From assembly GCF_023856365.1 (NCBI RefSeq), contig NC_064533.1:35822118-35886117 (forward strand): a stretch of DNA of 64,000 nt, in the 5' to 3' direction. The notes beneath the pieces were generated by a model, which was not told the origin of the DNA, did no database searches, and saw only the letters and a list, made by a program, of their open reading frames with translations. Each line of letters begins with the position of its first letter. The stretch's first letter is position 1. The position numbers and the translations under genes are program-made. Positions 1-11,242 of this stretch are shown here, in pieces. The stretch comes from Brienomyrus brachyistius. Taxonomy: Eukaryota > Chordata > Actinopteri > Osteoglossiformes > Mormyridae.

Positions 1-212
1 CGTAGGGTCGTTTGAATCCTCGTGGGTCTGCAGTTTTGGATGCTTGGTGATGTCAGCAGCTTGCCTTGCGTAGAGTGTTAACCCTGTTGCTATGCTAACA
101 CATGAGGTAATATGACTGGCAGCCCCAGGGAGCATCAGGCGTCCCTGGGCCAGCATCCAGAGGGCAGTGGGTCGGCTAGCTGTGCTGATGCAGAAGCCGG
201 AAACCCCAGCGA

Positions 213-237
213 CCCCCCCCCCCCCCCCCCCCCCCCC
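213..237. repeat. Poly-C run, 25 bases
   Basis: An uninterrupted run of 25 C on the plus strand. It creates spurious proline-rich reading frames. Length is likely polymorphic and error-prone in sequencing. Confidence 0.95.
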
Positions 238-1248
238 GTCGCCCCCCTCCCGGGCCCGGCGTCCAGTCTGTCGCCGATGCTGTGCCAGAGTCGATATTGC
301 AGCTGGGCCCTTCACCTGTGGAAGGGAACAGGCCAATATCACAAGGGATGCTGTGGGTGATCGACTTTGCAAACGAGGTTACGTCTGACGGCCAGTTACG
401 CGTTTAATTGTTTTTTGTTTGGCTTGCCGGGGTGCCCAGCAAGCAGTGCGCTTGTGTTTCCTAAGTGTGAACAGGCACGCAGTGATGCACTGGGTTCAGT
501 GCTGACCCACCTATATCGTTCACTTCTGCCAGTAATGCTTCCCTTCTGAAACTCCTGAAGGTCTTTGCTATGATTTTAAGCACATCAACACATGTATATT
601 AACGCATCATCACGGGATGTTTCCCTTGTGGGCCACAGAACCACGCAGATCTTCATGGCCCTGACCTTCCCCACCTGATGTTCAGTCAGACCCTCTCGTC
701 TGACTTCTCAGTAAGACTCCTGCACTGTCTGTATACGGTATTTGCATAAGACCTTTTAAGGCCTTTAGGAGCTCATAATGGAGCTGCAGCCAAAGTGTGG
801 TTATGGTAGGGAGGGAGTCTCAGACAATCCAGGGCTTCACACTGCAGCCCGGCAGCCTGCTCACTGGGCCCCCGGCCAGGCCACGCCCTCCCAGGATCCG
901 CCCGTCACTTACAGGCCTCGTGGCCATGCCTCCGCTCCACCACGATGCTGTAATTACAGCCCGTGGGTCTCCCCATCCCCACACGCTCTGCCTAGCGGTT
1001 AAGTGCAGGAGACTGAGTCGTGCCGGTGGCCATAGCGGCCCCGCATGTGGGAGCGTGCCTCCCAGCCGCCACCATGCTCCCCTCGCCCAATCAGGGGCCA
1101 GCTTCCCGCATTAGTCCAGGATCCAGGCGCCCTGCTCACCCTCTGATTGAGATGATTGATCCTGTCTTGCTACTAGCACGCCCCGCTCTCCCTGCCCCGC
1201 CTCGGGCTTTATTGTCTCCTCCATGGAGACATGGCGTTCTCTTGTGAA

Positions 1249-1275
1249 CCCCCCCCCCCCCCCCCCCCCCCCCCC
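1249..1275. repeat. Poly-C run, 27 bases
   Basis: An uninterrupted run of 27 C on the plus strand, between CTTGTGAA and ATGGCCCACG. Confidence 0.95.
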
Positions 1276-2523
1276 ATGGCCCACGGCTGAGTCTACAGCC
1301 TGACAATGGCAGGAGAGGATGCTAATTCTAGGCCCACATCAGTACTCACTGTGGACGCGGTGCCCTTACTTATGTAATGCTAATGCTTGGAACACAGGCA
1401 GTGTTATCCAGAAAGCTCTTGTGTGGAACACTTCAGCCCTGTGTTAGAAACTTTGGTAAGAGCCTGGTCCTACGGTCTTGTGTTTATCTCTCTGGCTGGG
1501 GCACCAGGTGGTAGAGTAGCTCCATTAGACTCTATTACATCCTTGAAACAGATGGAAGAGAGGCTGCTTTTGCCAAATTCCCTCTATCAGTGTCCCTCCT
1601 GCACATTAATGCAAGGGCACACACTCAGACGCTGTTTTTAAATTATTCCCATTAACTTTCACTATAATAGATTTCTTTAGGCGCACCTCTGTAGAGGGTT
1701 TTCCTTCCAATCTTGATATTAACAAGCATTTTATTTTCTTATTTTGGTTTGCTGCTTTTAACCCGAAACACATTTCTCCTTATTATCATTACTTATGATA
1801 AAGATCCCGAACTCACTTAAGTGCAATTTCATCTGCCGCCAAACTCAAATGTACCAGCGGAAAACATTACATGTAAAAGTGTTCAGGAGCTTTAAGTGCT
1901 TCCAGATTTCTTGCAGAAATGTGCCTTTTTTTATCGTGACGGTTATTTCCTAGAACTGCCTACTATCGAATGTGAAATATGACATAATTAACCTTAATTT
2001 GTGTAACTTAGTGTAATTGTGGCTCTTCAATGCCGCCTTTTCTGTCTGGAAAAAGAAATGCCTCTAATTAAAAACATATGATTGTGATTCCCAACTGGAA
2101 TACGTGTGATTTCCCAGTTGGAAGGTATGTGCACCAAGCATGAAGAATTAGTCGCTGACTTTCCCTTTTAAATCTCATACTAAGGCTGTTAATGTTTTTT
2201 TCCCATGTGTTAAAATGGCCCTAACGCATTTTGGATCCAGTATATGTTTCAGCTGTACTTTTGATTTCCCCTGTATGGACGGGAAAGTTATGTTCTGTAT
2301 CCAAACAAGCAAGCATCCCCTGCAAATGAGACCATCGCCTGTTCGGCTCCCTTCCTTGCCTCCTGTCTCCTCCCCTCCCTGGCATTCGCCATGGCGAGAG
2401 CGTACGTGCAGCAGTGGAAAAGATCTTCTTCCTGTTCTGCTCTCGCTTCTCTGTGGCTGGTGTGCCTGGGGGCAGACAGGCATGCTTGTGGACGGCCTAA
2501 TTACCCTATTAGCGTGGCAGGCA

Positions 2524-3222
2524 GTGCACCATCTCCTCCGTGTTCGGGCTTCTCCCGCTGACGTGGCCTGGCAGACAGTGCACCATCTCCTCCGTGTTCC
2601 GGCTTCTCCCGCTGACATGGGCCCGGCAGACAGTGCACCATCTTCTCTGTGTTCGGGCTTCTCCCGCTGACATGGCCTGGCAGACAGTGCACCATCTCCT
2701 CCGTGTTTGGGCTTCTCCCGCTGACATGGGCCCGGCAGACAGTGCACCATCTCCTCCGTGTTCGGGCTTCTCCCGCTGACATGGGCCCGGCAGACAGTGC
2801 ACCATCTCCTCCGTGTTCGGGCTTCTCCCGCTGACATGGGCCCGGCAGACAGTGCACCATCTCCTCCGTGTTCGGGCTTCTCCCGCTGACATGGGCCCAA
2901 CAGACAGTGCACCATCTCCTCCGTGTTCGGGCTTCTCCCGCTGACGTGGCCTGGCAGACAGTGCACCATCTCCTCCGTGTTCCGGCTTCTCCCGCTGACA
3001 TGGGCCCGGCAGACAGTGCACCATCTCCTCCGTGTTCGGGCTTCTCCCGCTGACATGGGCCCGGCACGCAGTGCACCATCTCCTCCGTGTTCGGGCTTCT
3101 CCCGCTGACATGGGCCCGACAGACAGTGCACCATCTCCTCCGTGTTCGGGCTTCTCCCGCTGACGTGGCCCCGGCACGCAGTGCACCATCTCCTCCGTGT
3201 TCCGGCTTCACCCGCTGACGCA
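2524..3222. repeat. Minisatellite, 54-55 bp unit, 13 copies
   Basis: The word GTGCACCATC recurs at 2524, 2578, 2633, 2687, 2742, 2797, 2852, 2907, 2961, 3016, 3071, 3126 and 3181, giving 13 units of 54 or 55 bp. Units differ at few sites: GGCCTGG versus GGGCCCGG (the 54/55 length difference), TTCGGGC versus TTCCGGC, and CAGACA versus CACGCA. Units 1-2 are identical to units 8-9, which points to a block duplication. Because 55 is not a multiple of 3 and the unit lacks minus-strand stops, all three minus frames stay open across the array. Those frames of 226-319 codons are artefacts. Confidence 0.95.
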
Positions 3223-4847
3223 GCTTCGCTGGCCCTGGCTCGCCTCTCGCTGTCACCGAGGTGTCATTCGGCAGCCTCAGACCTGTGTCTGTGCGCTGCC
3301 GCTCTGTGTAGGGCTCGTGGCCCTTGGTCCGGGGCGAGGTTCAACATGCCCATGGTGATAGGAGGAGCTGCAGATTAGCTGAGATATTCCCTATAAGATC
3401 CCTGCCACTCGGCTTGTCCCGTTCTTCAAACCCCCATCCCAGTACCCCTGCCCGCCTCCTCACAGGCACACAGGCATGCTGCAGGTCTGCTTTGTGTCCG
3501 CTCTGTCGGACTCCCCTGGGAGGTACAGTGTGAAGCAGCCGGCATGCTGTCGCCTTTCGCAGGCACGTACGTCGGCACCGAGCATCCCAGCCACCCCCCT
3601 GGGGCTTCACCATGGCAACCGCTTCAACAGGCTGCTTTGGGGGTCCTGGGTGGCTGCAAGCTCAGTGGAACACGCTGAGGTGCTCTGGCTGTTTGAAGGC
3701 CTGACATTTTTATTTCCATTTATCTATTTCAGTAATTAGACATGATTGATTAGATTGGTTGGACCTCAATGTTTGTTACTATTTATAACACTGTGATATC
3801 TAAACATGTCAGCGTGGTGCAGAGAGGATCACCTTTTGTATGCTTTTCAGTTTGCATTTCAAGTGGTTTGGAATATCCTGGTATTGCTACCCAATTTTTA
3901 AATTATTTTCTGTTGCTATTAATTTTATTGAACTAATAAAAATGCAGGTTTTAGCAATGTTTTTTCATTGTACGTTGGTTAAACAGTGCTCAGGTAAATT
4001 GCCCATTCAGCTTTACAATTTTATGTCACAATAAAAATAATAATAAAATGGCACTTCTGAAACTGGGAGTTTGTAATTAACGGCTGCTGATGAAGCTGTT
4101 GATCAGCTGGGTGAGGCTTTGAAGAAGCGTTAACTAACAACTAGCTAAATGCAGACTGAGCTTTTGAGAAATATATGGTCAGTCGTCTTTTCCTTTTAAC
4201 TGCTATGATAAAACTAACAGGAAATAACAGAATTTCGTGGCAGGCTTCAGTTCTACTGGGATTTTAATGCTCCAGCTGTTCAGGCTTGTGGCCTCTGTTC
4301 TAAACTGGCACTGCTGAGATTTTTGAAGTGTTTACAATGGATAGCCCCCCGCTCCCTCCAGTCCTCGCTATGTACCTTTCATCTCTTCAGACATGGGGGC
4401 TGGGGGCTTTGTGTCTGGTAGCGTGTGGTAACATCTTCCTCTCCCTTTGAGCGGCGGAGTTGAACAATGGCATGCCCTTCTCCGGGCCGGGGCTCCGAGG
4501 CAGGCGGCAGCAGGAGGGAATGCTTTAGCTAATCAGCCCAGTGCCACAGAAAGCGGCTTCCCGCCATGTGTGCATTGCAGAAGGAGCCTTTGGAGCTCAT
4601 GAGTGAAGCCTGCAGCCCCCTTATCCTAATACACTGCATTGAGCAGTCAGTCTGGGAGCGCGTGAGCTGGGTCTGCAGGACCCGGCTGTTATAGCAGCTG
4701 CAGTTCAGTCCCTCTGCCATCTTACAAGCAGCCGCCATATTGTCAACTTCATGTCTAAATGCCATCGAAATGTAGGTATGTAAGTGATCTTCCATCATTT
4801 TGTTCTTTACATTAAGCCCAGTACATGAATTATGTGCATAGAAATAA

Positions 4848-5121
4848 TCCATCCATCCTTCAGCCATTTATCTTAGACAGGACGATGGGGGTCTGGAGCC
4901 TGTACCAGGCAGCATACAGCTTTGGTTGGGATGCCAGTCCATCACTGAGAACGGGTACACATACACATACAGTGGGAAATTTGGAGATGCCAGTTAGCCT
5001 AACTGAATGCCTTGGAAGTGCGGGGGGAAAGTACTTGCAGGGGACTTCCACTCAGAGCAGAGGTGGGGTTCAAACCCTCAGCCTTGGCGGGGTGAGGCAG
5101 CGGTGTCACCCAGTGAGCTAC
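4848..5121 (-). mobile_element. Old tRNA-derived SINE, minus strand
   Basis: Read on the minus strand, this copy starts with a tRNA-like head (GGGTAGCTCACTGGGTGAC near 5121) and a B-box-like GGTTTGAACCC. It runs through a body with GATGGACTGGCATCCCAACC and TACAGGCTCCAGACCCCC, and ends in a (GGAT)n tail, seen as ATCCATCCATCC at about 4848. The layout matches the fish SINE at 56987, but the copy is clearly diverged, so it is older. Borders are approximate. Confidence 0.7.
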
Positions 5122-5134
5122 CCTTTTTAATCAT

Positions 5135-5253
5135 CCATCCATCCATTTTCCAAACCGCTTATCCTACTGGGTCGCGAGGGGTCCGGAGCCTATCCCAGAA
5201 GCAATGGGCACGAGGCAGGGAATAACCCAGGATGGGGGACCAGGCCATCACAG
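5135..5253 (-). mobile_element. 5'-truncated SINE with 13-bp target duplication
   Basis: The minus strand reads the 3' half of the SINE family seen complete at 56987-57328. It includes CCTCGTGCCCATTGCTTC, GGGATAGGCTCCGGACC and the (ATGG)n tail. The direct repeat CCTTTTTAATCAT sits at 5122-5134 and again at 5254-5266, as expected for a target-site duplication. The copy is truncated at its 5' end, consistent with target-primed reverse transcription by LINE machinery. It landed immediately beside the head of the older SINE at 4848-5121. Confidence 0.85.
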
Positions 5254-6210
5254 CCTTTTTAATCATTTAATTGATATTTCTCAGTGAGGATTTTTCTTCT
5301 TTGGAATTCTGAATAAAACTGCACAACTATTCTTCAGCGACAGTGCGTCCAGCTCCGCACTGCTGTCGGATTTTAATGCTGATCACTAGATCACTATAAA
5401 ATGGGGAGGGGCTGCCAGCTAACCAAAGGGGTAATATTCATTTGGTGAAAACGTCATTGTTCACAATTGCGTAATCATAGGATGGAAATCCATCACATAT
5501 ATGAAAAAATGCAACCGATCTGAGCACCGGTACATGCAGGGCAGGTGGGGAGGAAGCAGGCAAGGGGCAGAGCGAAAACGTCGGTGTGATGCAGTCTGCC
5601 AGGGGTGCTGGGAAGCATGTGGCTTCTTGCAGTGTGTGCAAAGCTGTACTGGGATGTATAGTAATAAACACTGACTGTGTGCTGGACGGACCCAGAGCTG
5701 TGGTTTTATGAGCTTTAAGTTCCACTGTCACTTTTTGCTCACTTCCTCAGGTTAATATAAATCCATAGCTATAAAAACACAGTATTACCATGCAGAAAGT
5801 GAGAATGGCTTTTAAAATGTCTTTTAACTGGCTGCAGTTATTTACAGCCATTTTCATAATCTTGGGCCGTCATATTAATTATAGCACTTTTGCGCATAAG
5901 TATTTGAACAGTGTCTTGTCAGTTGGTACTGTGTATGCTTGTTTCTCTAATGAAAGTATTCTCTAAAGCACAAAGAAAGATTAAATGTATGGAAAAACAA
6001 TTCAAAGACCTGCTGTTGTCATTTGTGACAACCAGAAAAGAGAGCCATTTTGAGTATAAAAATAGGTTGAATATGCTCTAAATATGTAGGTGCGTGAACG
6101 CATCATTTTCACTTACTGACAGTGTTCAGTTTTAGGTGCTACTGGCCTGCATCTTGAAAGAATATGCTAATTACTTGTCTGAAGGCAGGTGTAATTAGTG
6201 TTATTACTGC

Positions 6211-6876
6211 CCGTGTGTTTAATGGGACGTGATGGTGCAAACTCATCCTGCGTGCCTAATGGGACACAATGGTACAAACTTATACCGCATGCCTAATGAG
6301 ACACGATGGTGTGAACTTATACCGCATGCTTAATGGGACGCGATGGTGCGGGCTTATACCGCGTGCTTAATAGGACGCGATGGTGTGGGCCTATACCGCG
6401 TGCTTAATGGGACGCGATGGTATGGGCCTATACCGCGTGCTTAATGGGACGCGATGGTGTGGGCCTATACCGCGTGCTTAATGGGACACGATGGTGTGGG
6501 CCTATACCGCGTGCTTAATGGGACACGATGGTGTGGGCCTATACCGCGTGCTTAATGGGACACGATGATGTGGGCCTATAGCGCGTGCTTAATGGGACAC
6601 GATGATGTGGGCCTATAGGGCGTGCTTAATGGGACACGATGATGTGGGCCTATAGCATGTGCTTAATGGGACACGATGGTGCAAACTTATAGCGCGTGCC
6701 TAATGAGACACGATGGTGCGGGCTTATACCACGTGCTTAATGGGACGCGATGGTGTGGGCCTATACCGCGTGCTTAATGGGACACGATGATGTGGGCCTA
6801 TAGCGAGCGCGTGCTTAATGGGACATGATGATGTGGGCCTATACCGCGTGCTTAATGGGACGCGATGGTGTGGGCG
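6211..6876. repeat. Minisatellite, 37-bp unit, 18 copies
   Basis: The word AATGGGAC (variants AATAGGAC, AATGAGAC) recurs 18 times from about 6219 to 6853, spaced 37 bp. One unit (6775-6816) carries a 4-bp insertion (TAGCGAGCGCGTG). The unit has several CpGs (GACGCGATGG, ACCGCGTGCT) that vary to CA or TG between copies, as expected from decay of methylated CpG. Outer units are the most diverged and central ones nearly identical. Confidence 0.95.
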
Positions 6877-9177
6877 GCACAGATACTCTGAGAACCTCTT
6901 TACTTTATTGCACTGGAGGTTAATTTTAGCTCATTAGTCCCACTCTGTCTCTGGTGAGAATTGCCCACTCTCCCTTTCAGGCTTGTCCATCCTCGTCCGT
7001 GGCCCCATTACTATATGTGTAAAATTGAAACTTTGCACACATTAGGTAAATGCTTCTTTGTAGCCCTGGAAAATAACGAATTTGTTGTTGCCTGAAATTC
7101 TCGCTATTCTGTTATGCAAATATACTCTGTGAAACAGATGTCAAGTGAAAATGCTTTTTTGACCGGGGGGGGAGACTTTGCCTACACAGTTTCTGCACGG
7201 ACTGATAAAGCAGGAGCGGGTGCTTATTTGTCTTTGTTTTGACGCCTGTAATGCTAAAGCTCTGCGTCTTCTCCGCACCTCCACCATGGTCACCTGTACA
7301 TCACTTTGATTATTTATTTATTTTAAATCCAACCACTTTATCGACTCCCTGCGCTAAATCTGCGTGGTGCCTCTGGGGCTGGAAGTAATGGTAGATGCAG
7401 TATGGCGAGCCACTCTCACTTGCTGCTCCTTTCAGGCCTTCGCCCATCTTCCGTCCTGTCCTCCTGCTCGCTGTTGACCCAGCCCGTTTCATTAACGGAC
7501 ATTAATTATGCTGGCATCCTAGCGTTTTGTTCAGTACCTGGCAGTCATCTTTTGCACGCAGTCACCACCCCGGAGCAGCATCTCCGTGCATAATTAGCAG
7601 CGGTGACAGTAGGGGCTGTGAATCGCACTGGCTGGTGAATCGCGCAGCAGATGAGGTGCGATCACCGATCGCCCGCTGTCGGCCTCGTGAGCCTGCTAAT
7701 GCAGCAACGAAACTGCGCTGACACGTGGGCGGGAGGGCGGGGCTGCCGCAGCGCACTGGCACCATGTGGCACAGCAGCGGCCACACGTGGGGCTGTCTTG
7801 AGTTGTCACTTCGGCCGGGGTGGTCTGTGTCGTGTCAGGAACCCTACTGAGAACGTTCTAGTTGCAAGTATTGCAATCAGAGCAGTGCTGTCACCCTCCT
7901 GCACGCCGTCCTTTTGGTCCAGCATGGGCGGGGAGCGATGAATGATCGTTTATCAGCTATGCCCTCTTTGGAGTGGCTGGTCGAGGACGCAGCAGCAGTC
8001 CAGACATATGTGCGCTTCTGCTGCTTGACAGGAGGGCAGATGAAAGACACCGATCCATCGTTCACTCTTAAAGGGACACCGGCATGTCACTCTGCAGACC
8101 GTATGTATGAATGGCCACCATCAAGCTGGAAAACATGATAAATTAGACTCTGCTCACTTTATATTATCCACTGCCTGAATAGACACTTACCGGTGCTCTG
8201 TCCATGACAAGGTTAAGTACCCCTGAAAGAACTGTGGGATGCACAACAAAGGAACCGTAATAAGGAAGTATGAAGTGGTGCGTGCTGGCCTTCAGATGTA
8301 CGCGCTGCTCAGCAGTGTTAAATGCGATTGGCTCCTGAGCTCCCCTGGCTTCCCAGCTGGCTTTGAGGCGCTCAGTGGCGCCACCCTGTCCCGCATCAAC
8401 GCTTGCTTTCAGATGCCTCAGCCATCTCCAATCGGCATGACCGGGCTCCCGCTTTGATCTACGGGATGGGGGGGGGGCGCTCACCTGAAACACCTTTGAT
8501 GAGCACAGGAAATGGGCATCGGGGATTCTATTTCATCTGGCGGAGAGCGCAGGACAAAGTGGTCCTGTGATGCTGGCTTCCGGGTCGGTGGGCTGCGGGT
8601 GGGACGCGTGTGGCCGCCTCTCCTGTTTCCAGCGGGAAAGCGCCTGAAATATTCATAGAGGGGTTATGAGGGGAAAACGCGAGGAGGAGGAAAAGGAGCA
8701 TCTCCTTCGCATGCAGGGGAAACATGACGCACAGACACACAGACCGGTAACAACTTACCCCCATTACTGTTGTGTACAAGAATCTGGCAGAGCTTTTCTT
8801 ATTGAATGGTTAGAAGAAAAAAATTCTTGCAATTAAACTTGTAAATTAACAAACTGTGAAGAATGTTATTGGTCCGTGCGGTTGTCTTATTTGACCAAGG
8901 GGATTTTCCCATAATTTTATTTCCGTTTAAAAATAATCTCTGCTTGTTATACTTTCAGCTGAAGTATTCTTAGTGATTATTACTACATACAAACATCATT
9001 ATATTCTGATCGCTGCCTGTCTATCTTAATTGTGTGGCTTTCTGGGTATGTTTAATTTTGTATATTTTTATATATAGAATTGTTGGATAAAGGCTGTCTG
9101 AACATTCTTTGGCCTGGCATGGATGTTATAGCATGAGGTAAAGCAGGATACTGGAAAGCCTGAGTGAGGCTGGTAGG

Positions 9178-9322
9178 GTGCTGTCGGCGTGGGAAAGGGT
9201 GCTGTCGGCGTGAGAGGGGGTGCTGTCGGCGTGAGAGGGGGTGCTGTCGGCGTGAGAGGGGGTGCTGTCGGCGTGAGAGGGGGTGCTTTCAGCACGAGTG
9301 GGTGCTTTCAGTGTGGCTCTCC
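9178..9322. repeat. Minisatellite, 20-21 bp unit, 7 copies
   Basis: GTGCTGTCGGCGTGAGAGGG-type units start at 9178, 9199, 9220, 9241, 9262, 9283 and 9302. The last two read GTGCTTTCAG. The short glycine/cysteine-rich or proline/threonine-rich frames here are repeat artefacts. Confidence 0.95.
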
Positions 9323-9448
9323 CATTGGGCCCACTGCCCGCTGCCGCACTACAGCGTGTTTCTCTCTACGGGGTTTGTTTCTCTGAACAACACAATAGCT
9401 CCACAAAACAGGCTCATGTAGGATGTATCCAGCGAAAATGCTGAAGTG

Positions 9449-9509
9449 TGAGTGAGTGAGTGAGTGAGTGAGTGAGTGAGTGAGTGAGTGAGTGAGTGAG
9501 TGAGTGAGT
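9449..9509. repeat. (GTGA)n microsatellite
   Basis: About 15 perfect copies of GTGA/TGAG, running directly into the 23-bp array that follows. Confidence 0.95.
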
Positions 9510-9640
9510 GCCGTGTGTGTGTCTCTGTGAGTGCCGTGTGTGCGTCTCTGTGAGTGCCGTGTGTGCGTCTCTGTGAGTGCCGTGTGTGCGTCTCTGTGAG
9601 TGCCGTGTGTGCGTCTCTGTGAGTGCCGTGTGTGCACAGG
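9508..9640. repeat. Minisatellite, 23-bp unit, about 6 copies
   Basis: The unit GTGCCGTGTGTGCGTCTCTG plus TGA repeats from about 9508 with a 23-bp period. The first copy has GTGTGTG in place of GTGTGCG. The unit begins with GTGA-like sequence, so it may have arisen from the neighbouring (GTGA)n tract. Confidence 0.93.
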
Positions 9641-11219
9641 GGAAATGCAGTGCCGCCTGTCCCCCACTTCACAGTCCTCTGGTGCTCCTGCTTCTCCTCC
9701 TCTTCACTTTCTTTCGCTGTCGGGCAGCTGTGTAACTTCCAATCACTCCTTTCCCCTTCCTTTTGTTCCGTCTGTTCTTCCACCTGTCCTTGGCCTGTAG
9801 TATGGTCCAGCTCCTCTCTCCGCCAGACCTGCTCTTTGCACTAACGATGCTTTCTTTGTCCTCCTCTCCACCCAAAGGCTGAGCATGCCTCATATGGACC
9901 GACTCAGAGCCATATGAAATTTCCATTGCGTGTTGGGAGCTTTCCAGTGTGTGTCATTTGCTGAGTGACCACATTAGTATTAGCTAGCTGGAAAGGATTT
10001 TATCATCATTCCTTCTGTGGTCTGTGGCTGAAAGAGGTAGGCCTGCAGTTATTTTGTTTCTAATGCGAGTAAGTTTGGTTTGAGTTGGTCATCAAAGTCC
10101 TTATTCATGCAAGGAAGCAAAGTTAGGAAAGTTTTTAGCAAAGTGAATGCATTTCTGAATGCATTTCAAGACTTGTATTGTAGGTGAGTAGCTACTACCT
10201 GTACCTAACTAACAACATCAAGCTGAATTATTAATTAATTAGAAAAATATATATCTGACCTTTTATTGTAAAATACTGCAATCTCCAGTTGCACCACAGC
10301 CCAATACTTTTGTCGACCAGCAATGATCTGCAGGCGAATGCAGCACAATATAGGGGGAAATATATATAAAAATCTCCATCCACAGATGTCAGTATAGGAA
10401 CATCACTTCAGTGTCATGTATTCAGTCGAGTATTTTAAGCTAGATGCAATCTCTCCCTCTGAGTCTGCAGTTTGCTTGTTTGTCAGTGGTCGTCACAGTC
10501 CCCTTACAGTGAATTGAGTGTCAGCATGAACTAGGCTGCAGTGTTCTGACCCAGACAGCAGTGCATGTTGGCTGCCATTAGGGCCAGGTCTCATATTCTC
10601 TGTAACACCCCCATGTCCTCCTTACACTGAGAGACTGCTGAATGCTTAGTTTCCTCAAAAGCCTTTTGACTATGAAAATAATGAAAATAAATTACATGGC
10701 TGTAGATGGAAGCCGGAAAAGAAATAATTTGGGTAATTTTTATGGGTGATAAGAGTATGGATGGATGTAGTAAATTACAGAAATAAAGGTAACCAGAACA
10801 CAGGGTGAAATTACCTTTTCTCCCGCCCCATCAGCATTTCGTTATTTGTTTTCTGGCAGAAAGTCATTGCCTGGTCCCTTGTAGAAGAGCAGCTTCACCC
10901 TCTTTCCACTTCATCTTGTCCAGTGTGAACAATCGCGGGTCTGCTTTCTGTGTGGCGAAGCTGCTTCCTTCTCTTAAACCCCAACCCCGCTGGGGGCCCA
11001 GCTCTACATATGAGCTGCTCTAATTATCGCAAGCAATTTTAACTGCAAGAATTAATGCTGAAGGCCACATCCTTAACCAAATGTTCTTTATAAGAAGCAC
11101 CTTAAAATTATATTAAGCAGTAACAAAATGTATCCATGCTTTCTCTGGTTGGTAGACTTTAAGTTTAAACTGTAAGTTTAGGCACAGCTTTCTTCATCTC
11201 CATGTTTCTGTAAGAGTAA

Positions 11220-11242
11220 GTGTGTGTGTGTGTGTGTGTGTG
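11220..11242. repeat. (GT)n microsatellite
   Basis: About 11 perfect GT dinucleotides in intron sequence. Confidence 0.95.

Noticed and set aside
2175..3256. Three long overlapping minus-strand frames (226-319 codons)
   Set aside because: They are the three readings of one 55-bp tandem repeat with no stops. Unit length is not a multiple of three and there is no family resemblance or gene structure.
6211..6876. Possible CRISPR array (regular 37-bp spacing)
   Set aside because: The whole unit repeats without unique spacers, there are no cas genes, and the context is vertebrate intron. It is a minisatellite.
9068..9783. Pro/Thr-rich and HTRHSQR-type repeat frames
   Set aside because: They are translations of the 21-bp, (GTGA)n and 23-bp arrays.
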